Assembly: GCA_016214895.1 (NCBI GenBank)
Contig: JACRMR010000008.1
Location: forward strand, 264,081-328,080
Origin: a candidate division KSB1 bacterium
GTDB lineage: Bacteria > Electryoneota > RPQS01
Length of the DNA stretch: 64,000 bases
Direction: 5' to 3'
Part shown: piece by piece, positions 19,059 to 28,278 of the stretch
How the letters are laid out: the number at the start of each line of letters is the position of its first letter
Numbering within the stretch: the stretch's first letter is position 1
Notes under the pieces: generated by a model
Told to the model about the DNA's origin: nothing
The model's input: the letters and a program-made list of their open reading frames with translations, nothing else
Databases searched by the model: none
Made by a program: the position numbers and the translations under genes

Positions 19059-19811
19059 TTAACGGCCGAAGTCCACGGGCTGTGTGGTCTTGCTGAAGTA
19101 GAAACGGAGGCCCAGACTGGCGTAGCCGCCGCTTAGATTGACCTCCATCGGACGGGTCCCCCCCAGAACATTGAGCCCCGTACGGACTCCCGGGGAGCTT
19201 TCCTGCGAAAAGTCCGATGCATTCGCGAGGCGTCCTCCGCCGGCCAAGTTCAGAGCGACGTGTTGGCTGAGCAGGAACTCAAGGTTCAGCCCACCGATCA
19301 CGCCGAACCCGCGGCCATCGGCGTCATAGTTGTATCGCTTGTTGAAGTCGTCCTGAATTTGAAGTTCGGTATTGTAGTAAGCGATCCCGGCGCCCAGACC
19401 GAGTTGGATCGAGTTCGTGAGATAGGTGATGACGCTGCCCTTCAGGAAGAACTCATTGGAATGGGTCAGAATCTGACCTTGCGAATCGGGAATCGTGCTT
19501 TCGACCAGATTCTCGACATCCATCAAGGCATTGTACCCGACTTCCCATGCGACCTGCTTTGAGGGGCGGAAGATGCCGGACAGGCCGGCCACGCCGCCAC
19601 CGCTGCCTTCGGTGAGCGAGTTCCCGACTCGCTGTCGCTTCAGATAGTCGGCGCCGGCGGTGACATCTCCCATGTCATAGACGCCAAAACCGCCGCGGAG
19701 TTCAACGCCGTACTTCTGCGGAGAGTCATAGGCCAGGGCCGGCCCGGATTGAAGGCTCAAGCAGAGCAGTGCCACAACAACGCCCGTACCAAGAAAGCGG
19801 AACATGATCAA
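19059..19811 (-). CDS. Outer-membrane beta-barrel protein of unknown function
   Basis: A 250-residue exported protein: signal peptide at about 1-27 (ending GPALA), then alternating hydrophobic/polar strands with many glycines and aromatics (KYGVELRGGFGVYDMGD, FFLKGSVITYLTN, LNLSGGYASLGLRFYFSK). The last residues before the short basic tail are strand-like. The pattern is that of small barrels of the OmpA-N/OMP_b-brl type. A strong SD (GGAGG) lies 7 nt before the ATG. It follows the DUF2723 gene by 44 bp and ends at a terminator. The specific role is unknown. Confidence 0.75.
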   Translation of the reverse strand: MIMFRFLGTGVVVALLCLSLQSGPALAYDSPQKYGVELRGGFGVYDMGDVTAGADYLKRQRVGNSLTEGSGGGVAGLSGIFRPSKQVAWEVGYNALMDVENLVESTIPDSQGQILTHSNEFFLKGSVITYLTNSIQLGLGAGIAYYNTELQIQDDFNKRYNYDADGRGFGVIGGLNLEFLLSQHVALNLAGGGRLANASDFSQESSPGVRTGLNVLGGTRPMEVNLSGGYASLGLRFYFSKTTQPVDFGR

Positions 19812-19855
19812 ACCTCCGTAGAAGAAGTGCTCGGCAGAATCAAGTTAGTGGTTGA

Positions 19856-22783
19856 CTATTTGGTCGGCGCAGCGGCGATCGAATCCACCGCTCCGCGATT
19901 GTCCAGTTGGTCGAGCCGGCGTTTGGCCCCGGCGTCGGTTGGATGCTTGGCGATCCAGTCGTTGAGCACCCGTTTGGCGCGTGGCGTGTCTCCGAGCGCC
20001 TCGAGCGCTTGCATCAACGCCCCGACGGCCTGACCATCGTTGGCATCGAGCTTGAGGGCCTGCTCGAACATATCCGCCGCGATCGAAAAGGCCTGGGATT
20101 GGTAGAGTTGACCGCCCGCCTGATAGTACATCTCGCCGGTCGGATTCGCGCCCAGCGCACTGCGCAGGATCTTGTGCGCCTGCGCGGTGTCGCCGAAACT
20201 GGAGATCCACATGGCCGCCAGCCGGCATTGTGAGTCAAAGCGCAAGTCCTCGCGGGAGGTTGCCATCTCGAGCCGGCGTCGCAACTCCTCCGGTTTCCCA
20301 AGATCCGCGTACATCCGGCCCAGCTGAACCGAGAGATCGGGATTGCCAATCGGTCGGATCGCCTCCGGAATCGCGCTGTCCATCTGTTCGAGCAGCGTCA
20401 AAGCCTTCTGTCGATTCGGCAGACGATTGAAATTCTCGAGTCGATCCGCCAGCGCGGCCGGAGCGGCGGCCGTAGCCCCGGTGTCCGGCAAGTTCGAATA
20501 ATAGTAGGCCAGTTGCAGAAAGGCGGAGCGATAGTTCTGCAGGAGCTTCGAGACGTTGTCATCGAAATGCACGCCCGGATCGTCGATCCCGCGGAAATGT
20601 CCCTGAAACGTCTTGAACAGATGCTCCTGAATCCGGACCGGATCGATCTGCTGGTCTTTCTTGGGATTCACTTTGAAGACGAGACCTTCCATGGTCAGCC
20701 AGTCACGCAATCCGATCATGTTGCTGTTGGCGACCGTCACGGCGAAATAGATCGGTCGTGGCACGGGCGTCTTGCTCGGATCATAGTTCGTCTTCAGCAT
20801 GTCGAGGATCATCATGTCCTGAACGCGCAGGAAGTTCGGCGTGCGGCTGGTCTCGCCTTCCTTGAACGGGATGTACATGGCGGCCGGCATGGTCCAGGCC
20901 ATCTTACCGACGGAAGTGTTGAGCTCGATCTTCTGCTTGTCCGGCGGCCAGTAACGCGCCATAATTGCCTGCGCGTCGTTCTCCTCGAGGTAGCGATCGA
21001 TGTACTGATCCGTGTAGGAAATCGGCACCATCGGCTCGCGATGCTTGAGCTGTTTGATGTACCAGCCGGTATTGAGCAGACTCAGGTTGACCAGGCGCAC
21101 GTCCTTGCGAACGCCGGCCACTTCTTGCAGGTACCAGACGGGGAAAGTGTCGTTATCGCCGTTCGTGAACAACAGTCCGTTCGGCTCGCAGGACATCAGC
21201 ATGTTGTAGCTGTAATCCCAGGCCACGTAGTTGTTGTCCCGGTCGTTCATCTCGTAGTTGTTCGCCAACAGCATCACGGGTGACAACAGCAGCAGCAACA
21301 CGGTCGTCGCAATCGCCGCCGCCGGCCGCGAGGACTCCTGTTGGATCCGTTTCGCCACCCATTCGATGACCGCGGCCGCACCGATCCCGATCCAGAGTGC
21401 ATAAGCGAAGAAAGCACCCACATAGGAGTAGTCACGTTCGCGCGGCTGCGGGTCATCCTGATTCAGGTACAGGATGACCGCGTATCCGGTCATAAAGAAG
21501 AGCGCGGCGACGAACAGCCAGCCGGTCTTGTCCTTGGCGAACTGGTGGAAGATACCGATCAGGCCGAGCGTGAACGGAACGCAAGTCAGGATCGCCAGCC
21601 AGCGGAGAATGCCCTGCGGATTCTGGGTGATCGCACTCAGGATCGAGTAGTTCGGTGACACGCCGGCGTCCTGGAATTCTTCCTGCGGCGCGCCTTCGCG
21701 TCCGATGAATTGCCAGAACAAATAGCGGTTGAACATCTTGTTAACCTGATAGCGCCAGAAGAAATCGGATTCGCTGCGATACTCCGGGTTCTTGTTCCAC
21801 ATTCTGGGGAACATCTTACGATCGCCGTACTGCTCGCGATTCAGGTATGAGAGATAACGCGCCGGCGTGTCCGGGTCGTTTTCGTCGATCGACGGATTCA
21901 GACCCGAACGGATGTAAATCATGGAATACGACGAATAGCCGATGGTGATCAGCAACAGGCTGCCCATGGCGACGCCGATAATCCCGTGTTGATTCTTGAC
22001 CGCCCACCAGAAGATCAGGCCGATCACCGCCACGACGGCAGCCACCGCCCAGAACGAGCCGAATCTTGTCGCCAAACCGGGCAGCCATTTGACCACGCCG
22101 GGATAGATCATGACAAAAGCCACCGCGGTCCCGGCCGCCATCGCCGCAAATGAAGCCAATTGGAACGACCGGCGGCGGAAGTACATCACCAGCGCCAGCG
22201 CAGGCAGCGCGAGCACCATGAGCAAATGCACGCCGGTGGATAGCCCGATCGTGTAACCGATCATCATCAGCCAGCGTTCGTTGCCCGCTTCATCCGCCTT
22301 CTCATGCCAGACCAGAATAAGCCACACCACGAGGTGTGTGAACAGTTGGCTCATGGCATAAACTTCCGATTCCACGGCATTGAACCACATGGAATAGGAC
22401 CACGACAGGCTGAGCGCGCCGACCACGCCGCCGCCGTAAGTAATCCACTGATCGAGCCCGCTTTCTTCGCGACCGCGAATGTGACGGATCAACCGCACGA
22501 TGATCAGGTAGGCCAACAGGATCGAAAAGGCGCTCGCCAGCACCGACATCCACGTCGCCCGGACCCCGATATCGGCGGAAATGGGCAGGATGGTAAACAC
22601 TCGACCGATCAGCAGGAATAACGGCGAGCCCGGCGGATGGGGAACGCCCATGGTATAGGAACACGCGGCGAACTCACCGCAATCCCAGAACGAGCACGTA
22701 TCCGCCATTGTCAACGCATACACCACCAGCGAAGCCAGGAAGACGCCGGTCGCCACCCAGCGGTGCGTATCGAATTTCACCAT
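19856..22783 (-). CDS. DUF2723 GT-C membrane protein with C-terminal TPR region
   Basis: A 975-residue integral membrane protein. The N-terminal half holds about 12 membrane segments; the first extracytoplasmic loop has the family motif DTCSFWDCGEF (acidic residues expected at the active site) and GVPHPPGSPLF. A periplasmic region follows, with NGDNDTFPVWYLQE and FAVTVANSN, then TPR-like helices to the C-terminus (about 770-960). DUF2723 is related to eukaryotic TMEM260, an O-mannosyltransferase. Protein or glycan mannosylation is therefore inferred, with the polyprenyl-phosphate-mannose-type synthase nearby as donor source. The gene overlaps the upstream GT2 gene by 7 nt. Confidence 0.85.
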   Translation of the reverse strand: MVKFDTHRWVATGVFLASLVVYALTMADTCSFWDCGEFAACSYTMGVPHPPGSPLFLLIGRVFTILPISADIGVRATWMSVLASAFSILLAYLIIVRLIRHIRGREESGLDQWITYGGGVVGALSLSWSYSMWFNAVESEVYAMSQLFTHLVVWLILVWHEKADEAGNERWLMMIGYTIGLSTGVHLLMVLALPALALVMYFRRRSFQLASFAAMAAGTAVAFVMIYPGVVKWLPGLATRFGSFWAVAAVVAVIGLIFWWAVKNQHGIIGVAMGSLLLITIGYSSYSMIYIRSGLNPSIDENDPDTPARYLSYLNREQYGDRKMFPRMWNKNPEYRSESDFFWRYQVNKMFNRYLFWQFIGREGAPQEEFQDAGVSPNYSILSAITQNPQGILRWLAILTCVPFTLGLIGIFHQFAKDKTGWLFVAALFFMTGYAVILYLNQDDPQPRERDYSYVGAFFAYALWIGIGAAAVIEWVAKRIQQESSRPAAAIATTVLLLLLSPVMLLANNYEMNDRDNNYVAWDYSYNMLMSCEPNGLLFTNGDNDTFPVWYLQEVAGVRKDVRLVNLSLLNTGWYIKQLKHREPMVPISYTDQYIDRYLEENDAQAIMARYWPPDKQKIELNTSVGKMAWTMPAAMYIPFKEGETSRTPNFLRVQDMMILDMLKTNYDPSKTPVPRPIYFAVTVANSNMIGLRDWLTMEGLVFKVNPKKDQQIDPVRIQEHLFKTFQGHFRGIDDPGVHFDDNVSKLLQNYRSAFLQLAYYYSNLPDTGATAAAPAALADRLENFNRLPNRQKALTLLEQMDSAIPEAIRPIGNPDLSVQLGRMYADLGKPEELRRRLEMATSREDLRFDSQCRLAAMWISSFGDTAQAHKILRSALGANPTGEMYYQAGGQLYQSQAFSIAADMFEQALKLDANDGQAVGALMQALEALGDTPRAKRVLNDWIAKHPTDAGAKRRLDQLDNRGAVDSIAAAPTK

Positions 22784-23820
22784 CTATTCAGGAGTTGAGA
22801 GCAGAGTTTCTGGTTATGAAAATAATACCGCCAAATCACGGAATGGGGGAAGATCACGTGCTGCAGGTCGTGATCGGCAACCTTCCTCAACCGCTGCACC
22901 GCCCTGCGCTTGCGGAACACATTGCGCAAATTCCGCAAGACGTAGAAATGCGCGGCCAGCACAGCGAGCGAGCGCTTGGGTTCCCGCTTCACGGGCGACG
23001 CCACGACGGTCACCCAGTCCAACATCCAGCGCACAGTCAGATTCCGCCAGAGGCCCGGCGCGCCAAGATTCTTCAACATCATCACCAGACTATTCCGGTG
23101 GTTGTAATACATCTTGTGGTAGCGTTCCGCGGATAGCGCCGCTCCGGCCCAATGGTAAACGACTCCCCGTGGAGCAACTTTCACGGTCCAACCCGCCAGC
23201 CACAAGCGCCAGCACAGATCAAGTTCTTCCATATGCAGGAAGAAATCGCTGTCCAGTCCGCCCACGTCATAGTAGGCGTCGCGACGAATAATCAGCGCGG
23301 CACCGGTCGCCCAGTGAATCGGAATGACGTCGTCATACTGATGTTCGTCGCGCTCGACCGTGTCAAAGACCCGCCCGCGCACAAACGGATACCCGTATCG
23401 ATCGATGAACCCACCGCTTCCGCCGGAATACTCCAGCATTTCGCGATTCTGAAATGACTTCAGTTTCGGCTGTACCGCGGCGAGCGTGGGCTCAGCTTCG
23501 AGCAGTGCAATAGCCTGATCAAGCCACGCTGGCTCAACTTCGACATCGAAATTGAGCAGGACCGCGTACTTCCCCGTGGTCCGGTCCAGCACTGCATTAT
23601 ATGCGCCGCTGTAGCCTAAGTTATGATCGAGGGGGAAGAGCTGGACGGAGGGATGATGTCGGCGCAGGTATTCGAGACTGCCGTCATTGGAGCAGTTGTC
23701 AACAACAGCAACTTCAATGGGCTGATAGTTCGACCGGGCGAGGCTCTCGAGGCAACCCGGAAGGAACTTTAAACCATTGTAATTCAGTATGATAACAGAA
23801 ACGAGTGGCTGCTGTGACAG
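22777..23820 (-). CDS. Glycosyltransferase family 2, probably CTG-initiated
   Basis: A GT2 enzyme of about 347 residues: VSVIILNYNGLKFLPGCL at the N-terminus, VVDNCSNDGS, LNFDVEVEP (DxD-like) and FFLHMEELDLCWRLWLAG, with a C-terminal amphipathic or membrane-associated stretch. The start is unusual. The predicted transcription start (about 23843) lies downstream of the only upstream TTG (23847), and no ATG, GTG or TTG follows before the catalytic fold. A CTG at 23820 has AAGGAG 6 nt upstream and is the best candidate. It shares a transcript with the DUF2723 gene. Sugar and acceptor are unknown. Confidence 0.85.
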   Translation of the reverse strand: MSQQPLVSVIILNYNGLKFLPGCLESLARSNYQPIEVAVVDNCSNDGSLEYLRRHHPSVQLFPLDHNLGYSGAYNAVLDRTTGKYAVLLNFDVEVEPAWLDQAIALLEAEPTLAAVQPKLKSFQNREMLEYSGGSGGFIDRYGYPFVRGRVFDTVERDEHQYDDVIPIHWATGAALIIRRDAYYDVGGLDSDFFLHMEELDLCWRLWLAGWTVKVAPRGVVYHWAGAALSAERYHKMYYNHRNSLVMMLKNLGAPGLWRNLTVRWMLDWVTVVASPVKREPKRSLAVLAAHFYVLRNLRNVFRKRRAVQRLRKVADHDLQHVIFPHSVIWRYYFHNQKLCSQLLNRW

Positions 23821-23849
23821 TCCGCACTCCTTAGGTACGCAAGTCAAAG

Positions 23850-23878
23850 AAGGTAATGAATCTACCCCGGATTGTCAA
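23850..23878 (-). promoter_or_regulatory. Promoter of the GT2-DUF2723 transcription unit
   Basis: TTGACA (-35, 23873-23878), 17-bp spacer, TACCTT (-10, 23850-23855), with predicted transcription start near 23843. It separates this unit from the bat operon, which ends at 23935. Confidence 0.6.
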
Positions 23879-23934
23879 GGGTATTTGCACATTCCCCGTG
23901 CCGATCCAGAGTGGGATACGCAGTTTTTGCACGT

Positions 23935-24684
23935 TCATATCTTCTCCAAGTCGGCTGCGCTGATCCACCCCTGCCGGCCATCGACGAGCGCGATGCGAGT
24001 CCAGCCTGTCAGGGTTTCGCCGATTTTGACTGAAGTACCGTTGTGCAGGGCAAACAACTGTTTGCTGCCGTCATCGGGGGCGGAGTAGACGTCGGTCTTT
24101 TCGGCCATAATGACACCGCGCGGCTGCAGCTCAACCACCGCCCGCCAGCCGTACCAGGCACCCGCCAGTATGAACAGTCCCAAGGATGCGACCATCACTC
24201 GCTGGACGATCCGCCGGGCCCACCACGGCTGCAGCAGACGAAGCGCGGCAACCAGGGCTGCAATCACGCCCAGCGCCTGCAGCGCCGCGGCCAACTCCCG
24301 CAGCGTGAGCGTGTCCCGCAGCGCATCGACCCAATTCCAGATCGCCAGCCGGATCGGGGGGTCGATCCGATCCACAATCCGTCGTCTTGCTTCCTCGAGA
24401 TTCGCCTGCAGATCCCGCTCTCGCGGCAGGTCGGCTCGCGCCCGTTCGTAGTAGAGAATTGACCGGCCATAGTCGCCCTTGCGGAAATAGGCGTTCCCGA
24501 GATTGAAATACGTCGGACCGCTGGCCTCCCCGGATTGGAGGATGCTTTCCCACGCGCTGACCGCACCGTCGATCTTGTTTTCGCGATACAGGCGCAGCCC
24601 TTCGTCGAATCTCGCGAGCGGATCGGACTGCGCAACAAGGGATAGTCCCAACACCAGGAATGCGATCGAGCACGGTAGCCTCAT
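23935..24684 (-). CDS. batE: BatE: TPR and SH3-domain membrane protein
   Basis: Last gene of the Bat operon. The 249-residue protein has a signal peptide (1-20), TPR helices at about 22-100 (YFNLGNAYFRKGDYGRSILYYERA), two membrane segments at about 130-150 and 165-182, and a C-terminal bacterial SH3 domain ending GWISAADLEKI. BatE proteins are membrane components of the Bacteroides-type aerotolerance or stress cluster; their exact molecular role is not settled. Its ATG overlaps the batD stop (ATGA). The 87 bp after it carry the promoter of the next unit. Confidence 0.85.
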   Translation of the reverse strand: MRLPCSIAFLVLGLSLVAQSDPLARFDEGLRLYRENKIDGAVSAWESILQSGEASGPTYFNLGNAYFRKGDYGRSILYYERARADLPRERDLQANLEEARRRIVDRIDPPIRLAIWNWVDALRDTLTLRELAAALQALGVIAALVAALRLLQPWWARRIVQRVMVASLGLFILAGAWYGWRAVVELQPRGVIMAEKTDVYSAPDDGSKQLFALHNGTSVKIGETLTGWTRIALVDGRQGWISAADLEKI

Positions 24685-26489
24685 GCCGCGGACTCCTTCG
24701 CCTTTGCGCCGCGACTGAACTCCGCGATCACCTGCTTCGCGCGTTCCGTTAACTGCCCGGCGGTCGTTAAGTCCGCCGAGCCCACGGCAAACCGGACGAG
24801 ATTGCAGTCGCGCTGCAAATCGAGAATCTGACTCAGGAGTTCAGGAGACTCGCCTTTGTCGAGCCAGGCATCGCGCAACAAGATCGGACTGCCCGATTCC
24901 GTGATGTCGGCTCCCGAATGCGCGAGAATGGCATCCAGACACGCGGACACATCGCGGCAGGCGTCCAGCGGCTGCTTGGCGGAGATCGCTTTCAGGGCGA
25001 GATTGAGTTGCTTCTGGGCGGCCTGTATCTGGCGGACTCGCGACGGCCTGGCTTGCAGAGCGGCGGCGCGCCGGGTCAAGACCAGATGCAATGCGGCCAA
25101 CCCCATCCATGGTGCTCCGGTCAACAGCCAGAAATTGTATTCCCGATGCGGCCGGGAACCGCGCGCATGAAAGGAACCGGGTTTGGTCTTCGCGAACGCG
25201 ATATCCGTATCGACGGAGGTGACGTCACGCCGCTGGACTTGCGCGGGCGTTCCGCTCCCGGGAGCATCCCCGCGATCCACAGTCAACACAATCGCGGCGG
25301 TCGCGATCGTCGCGTACTTCTCCGTCGCGGGGTCGAAATACGAATATGCAATTTCCGGGATCCGCTGCACTCCCGGCGCGCGCGGAATCAGCACATACTC
25401 GAAGATCTTGGCCCCGCCGATTCTGCCGCCGCTGCGATTGATCTGTTCACTCTGTTTCGGATCGTACCGGTCGAAATCCGGCGGAAAACTAATCAGCGGT
25501 TCCGGCAGCATCTTAATGTTACCCGTACCTTCCAGCCGGACCGTCAATGTCACCGCGTCGTTCGTGCGGGTCGCCGGACGGTCCACCGTGGCGCTGATTC
25601 GGAGCGAGCCGACGGCGCCATTGAAGCCGGGCGGCGCGCCGTCCGGCAGCGGTGCGACTTTCAGTTTCACGGGCGGAGATTGCACCTTGACTTCCTCGCG
25701 CGGCGACCCCAGCCGGAAGAACGGATCATTAAAGATATCGAACGGATCCCGGCCACGACTGCGCGAGCGTTCGACCTGCGTGGTGACGATCATCGGCTCG
25801 ATTTCAAGCTCGCCCGACCCCGTCGCGAACATGGCGAATTTCCGAATCACCGCGGCCTTGTAGGACTTGCCCCCGATCATCTCGTCGGTCAACGTGAGTT
25901 GATTCGGCATCGGAATCTCTTCCACCCAGAACCCCGCCGCCCGCGGCAACTGCGTGATCTCCGGACTCGTCATCTGCACGTTGAAGAAGATCTTGTAGGA
26001 GACGGTCACCTGTTCACCCTGCACCAACGACGTCTTATCCGGAATCGCCCGAATGAATACGTTATCGGCGGCGCCCGGCGCGTCCGCGCCACCTCCGCCG
26101 GCCGGCGGCGTGGCCGCGCCCGCCGCCAGAATCTTTACCGAAATCGGGTTGGTCGTAAACGTCTTTCCCTGATACACCAGCGAAACCGGACCGATTTCAC
26201 CGTGTCCTTCCGCCGTCGCACGCAACCGGTAGGTATAGATGATCGAAGAACTCGTCCGGCCGTTGACCATCGAGAAGTTCGTGCTCGAGAACGGCCCCCC
26301 CGTCACCTGCAGTTTGCCGAGCGTGGGAAGCGCGGGTGACGGTACGCCCGACGAGGCACCTTCAAAGGTGACCGTGAGCGACAGCGCGTCGCCGACGCGC
26401 ACGGGATTTCGGTCCACGCTCGCGGCCAACCTGTATTGTGCAAAAGCGCCGGCAGCGGTCAGCAGCAGCGCGAAGACGATCGCTCTCAC
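24681..26489 (-). CDS. batD: BatD: large exported protein with membrane anchor
   Basis: A 602-residue Bat protein: signal peptide (1-17), then beta-sandwich domains of the BatD type (LAASVDRNPVRVGDALSLTV, the repeated pattern of TVDRPATRTNDAVTLTV near residue 300), and one membrane segment at about 452-470, followed by a cytoplasmic helical tail. BatD is thought to assemble with BatA and BatB VWA proteins in the envelope. ATGA overlaps tie it to batC and batE. The N-terminal domains are expected in the periplasm. No unusual features were seen. Confidence 0.88.
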   Translation of the reverse strand: MRAIVFALLLTAAGAFAQYRLAASVDRNPVRVGDALSLTVTFEGASSGVPSPALPTLGKLQVTGGPFSSTNFSMVNGRTSSSIIYTYRLRATAEGHGEIGPVSLVYQGKTFTTNPISVKILAAGAATPPAGGGGADAPGAADNVFIRAIPDKTSLVQGEQVTVSYKIFFNVQMTSPEITQLPRAAGFWVEEIPMPNQLTLTDEMIGGKSYKAAVIRKFAMFATGSGELEIEPMIVTTQVERSRSRGRDPFDIFNDPFFRLGSPREEVKVQSPPVKLKVAPLPDGAPPGFNGAVGSLRISATVDRPATRTNDAVTLTVRLEGTGNIKMLPEPLISFPPDFDRYDPKQSEQINRSGGRIGGAKIFEYVLIPRAPGVQRIPEIAYSYFDPATEKYATIATAAIVLTVDRGDAPGSGTPAQVQRRDVTSVDTDIAFAKTKPGSFHARGSRPHREYNFWLLTGAPWMGLAALHLVLTRRAAALQARPSRVRQIQAAQKQLNLALKAISAKQPLDACRDVSACLDAILAHSGADITESGSPILLRDAWLDKGESPELLSQILDLQRDCNLVRFAVGSADLTTAGQLTERAKQVIAEFSRGAKAKESAA

Positions 26490-27217
26490 CAGTCCTTCTC
26501 GCGTTTCTTCCGCGCCGCCACCTTAATCTTCTTTACGTCTTTCAGCGCCTGTTGTTCGTTAGACAGCAACGCGTTCAGCAGCCGCTCGGCTTCTTGCTTG
26601 GACATCTGCTTGCCGGCTTGTGGTTGGGCCTGTTCCGCTGGTTCCTGCTCCTGCTGCTGATCTTGCTGCTGCTGCTGATCCTGCTGCTGCTGTTGATCTT
26701 GATCCTGCTTCTGATCTTGATTCTGCTGCTGCTGGGTCGAGTCCTGCTTTTGCTGCGGTTTATCCTGCTGCTTGTCTTGCTGCTTCTGCTGTTGCTGTTG
26801 TTGCAGCATGCGCCGCGCCAATTCAAGGTTGTAGCGCGCCTCGTCATCGGCCGGGTTGCGCTTGAGCGACTCGACATAAGCCGCGATGGCTTTATCGTAT
26901 TTCTGACTCTCGAAATAGGAGTTCCCCAGATTGTAAAGCGTGTGGCTTTGCTCGTCCGGCAGTTGGTCGGGACCGAGCGATCCGATGTAGGCCTGCTCCG
27001 CTTTGTCGAACTGCTGCTGCTGGTACATGACGTTGCCGAGGTCGTACATCACGACGGACGTGTCGGCTCCCTGTTCGAGCGCGGTCTTGTAATGCAGCAA
27101 GGCGGCGTCATTCAGGCTGTCTTGCGCGGCTCGATTGCCGCGCTTGACCTCCTGCCGCGGGTTAGCACAGACCGTCACCGCGCAACAGATCAAAGCGATC
27201 AGCACCGCTCGACTCAT
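26486..27217 (-). CDS. batC: BatC: TPR protein with a glutamine-rich tract
   Basis: A 243-residue exported TPR protein. I chose the ATG at 27217 because it overlaps the batB stop as ATGA; an in-frame start at 27271 would overlap batB by 58 nt. A signal peptide (about 1-18) is followed by three TPR-like units (YDLGNVMYQQQQFDKAEQAY, YNLGNSYFESQKYDKAIAAY, then EARYNLELARRML). After the TPRs comes a tract of about 65 residues made almost only of Q, D, K and S, then a basic C-terminus (KKIKVAARKKREKDW). Disordered Q-rich tails are common in BatC-like proteins, but this one is long. Confidence 0.87.
   Translation of the reverse strand: MSRAVLIALICCAVTVCANPRQEVKRGNRAAQDSLNDAALLHYKTALEQGADTSVVMYDLGNVMYQQQQFDKAEQAYIGSLGPDQLPDEQSHTLYNLGNSYFESQKYDKAIAAYVESLKRNPADDEARYNLELARRMLQQQQQQKQQDKQQDKPQQKQDSTQQQQNQDQKQDQDQQQQQDQQQQQDQQQEQEPAEQAQPQAGKQMSKQEAERLLNALLSNEQQALKDVKKIKVAARKKREKDW
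26609..26811. repeat. CTG/CAG-rich low-complexity tract inside batC
   Basis: About 200 bp of imperfect CTG/TTG/ATC triplets on the + strand, encoding the Q/D/K-rich segment of BatC. The triplet mixture is degenerate rather than a pure microsatellite, suggesting selection on the protein's composition as well as slippage. Confidence 0.8.
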
Positions 27218-28278
27218 GCGTCCCCCGCCAGCTTCCGGCCGCGGCGGAATTTCGGCAGCACGACCCGCCATCGTTCCTCTCGCTTCCGCTCGGACACGAA
27301 AAATTCTCCCAGCAGCAGCAACAGTGCCGGGAGTACGAGGTAGGCGAAACGATCCTCGAACGACGTGAATTGCTTCTTCCCGAATTCGGTCTTTTCCATC
27401 TGGGCAATATCATCCCAAATCGTTTGCAGCTCCTGCGCGCTCTGACTGCCGCGCAAATAGCGGCCGTCGCCCGCGTCGGCAACGCGTTCGAGCAGCGGCT
27501 CGTTCAGGCGCGTCACGATGACTTCGCCCTGGGGATTGCGCTTGAAACCCGCGGGCAGTCCGCGCTCGTCGCGCAGTGGAATGGGCGCGCCCTGCGGAGT
27601 GCCCAGCCCGATCGCATACACGCGAATTCCCGCTTCCGCGGCTTTCCGCGCCGCCTCGACGGCTTCTTCCTCCTGGTCCTCGCCGTCCGTGATGACCACG
27701 ACAACGCGACTCTTGGCTTCCTCCTCATCAAACGCGCGCGTCGCCTGTTCCAGCGCTTCGGTGATGACCGTTCCCTGTTCCGGAATGATCTCCGTGTTCA
27801 TGATTCGCACGAGCATCTTGACCGCGCCATAGTCCATCGTGAGCGGGCAATGCGTGATGGCGCTTCCGGCAAACGCCACGAGCCCGACCCGGTCCCCCTT
27901 CAGCCCGCTGACGAACTTCAGAATCTCGTTACGCGCGCTCTCGAGTCGCGAGGGCCGGATATCCTCGCAGAGCATGCTGGTCGAGATATCCAGCGCGATC
28001 ACGATATCGATGCCCTGCCGCTTGACCTCTTCCAACTTCGTGCCGACCTGCGGATTCGCCAGCCCGATCACGCTCAGGGCCCACGCGGCGGCCCACATCC
28101 CCGCCTTGATTCGGAGCCGTGCCGGACTGAAGGCATAGGCGATCTTCGCCAACAAGCCATCCGCGACAAACAACTCCGAGGCCTTGCGCCGTTGTCGCAG
28201 TCCGTACCAGATCAGGCCGAGCCAGAGCGGTAAGAGCAGGAGCATCCATAACAGCCACGGGTACTCGAACTTGATCAT
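27214..28278 (-). CDS. batB: BatB: VWA-domain membrane protein
   Basis: A 354-residue protein anchored by N-terminal membrane segments (about 7-26 and 55-73) and a C-terminal one (about 308-325), with a von Willebrand A domain between. The metal-ion-dependent adhesion site is DISTSM near residue 96, with TDGEDQEEE later. Such proteins are thought to partner MoxR ATPases and DUF58 proteins in envelope stress or assembly roles. It is a close paralogue of the neighbouring BatA. ATGA overlaps link it to both neighbours. Confidence 0.92.
   Translation of the reverse strand: MIKFEYPWLLWMLLLLPLWLGLIWYGLRQRRKASELFVADGLLAKIAYAFSPARLRIKAGMWAAAWALSVIGLANPQVGTKLEEVKRQGIDIVIALDISTSMLCEDIRPSRLESARNEILKFVSGLKGDRVGLVAFAGSAITHCPLTMDYGAVKMLVRIMNTEIIPEQGTVITEALEQATRAFDEEEAKSRVVVVITDGEDQEEEAVEAARKAAEAGIRVYAIGLGTPQGAPIPLRDERGLPAGFKRNPQGEVIVTRLNEPLLERVADAGDGRYLRGSQSAQELQTIWDDIAQMEKTEFGKKQFTSFEDRFAYLVLPALLLLLGEFFVSERKREERWRVVLPKFRRGRKLAGDA

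Noticed and set aside
26609..26811. Triplet-rich region considered as a CRISPR or tandem array
   Set aside because: There are no spacers or palindromic repeat units; it is a coding low-complexity tract.
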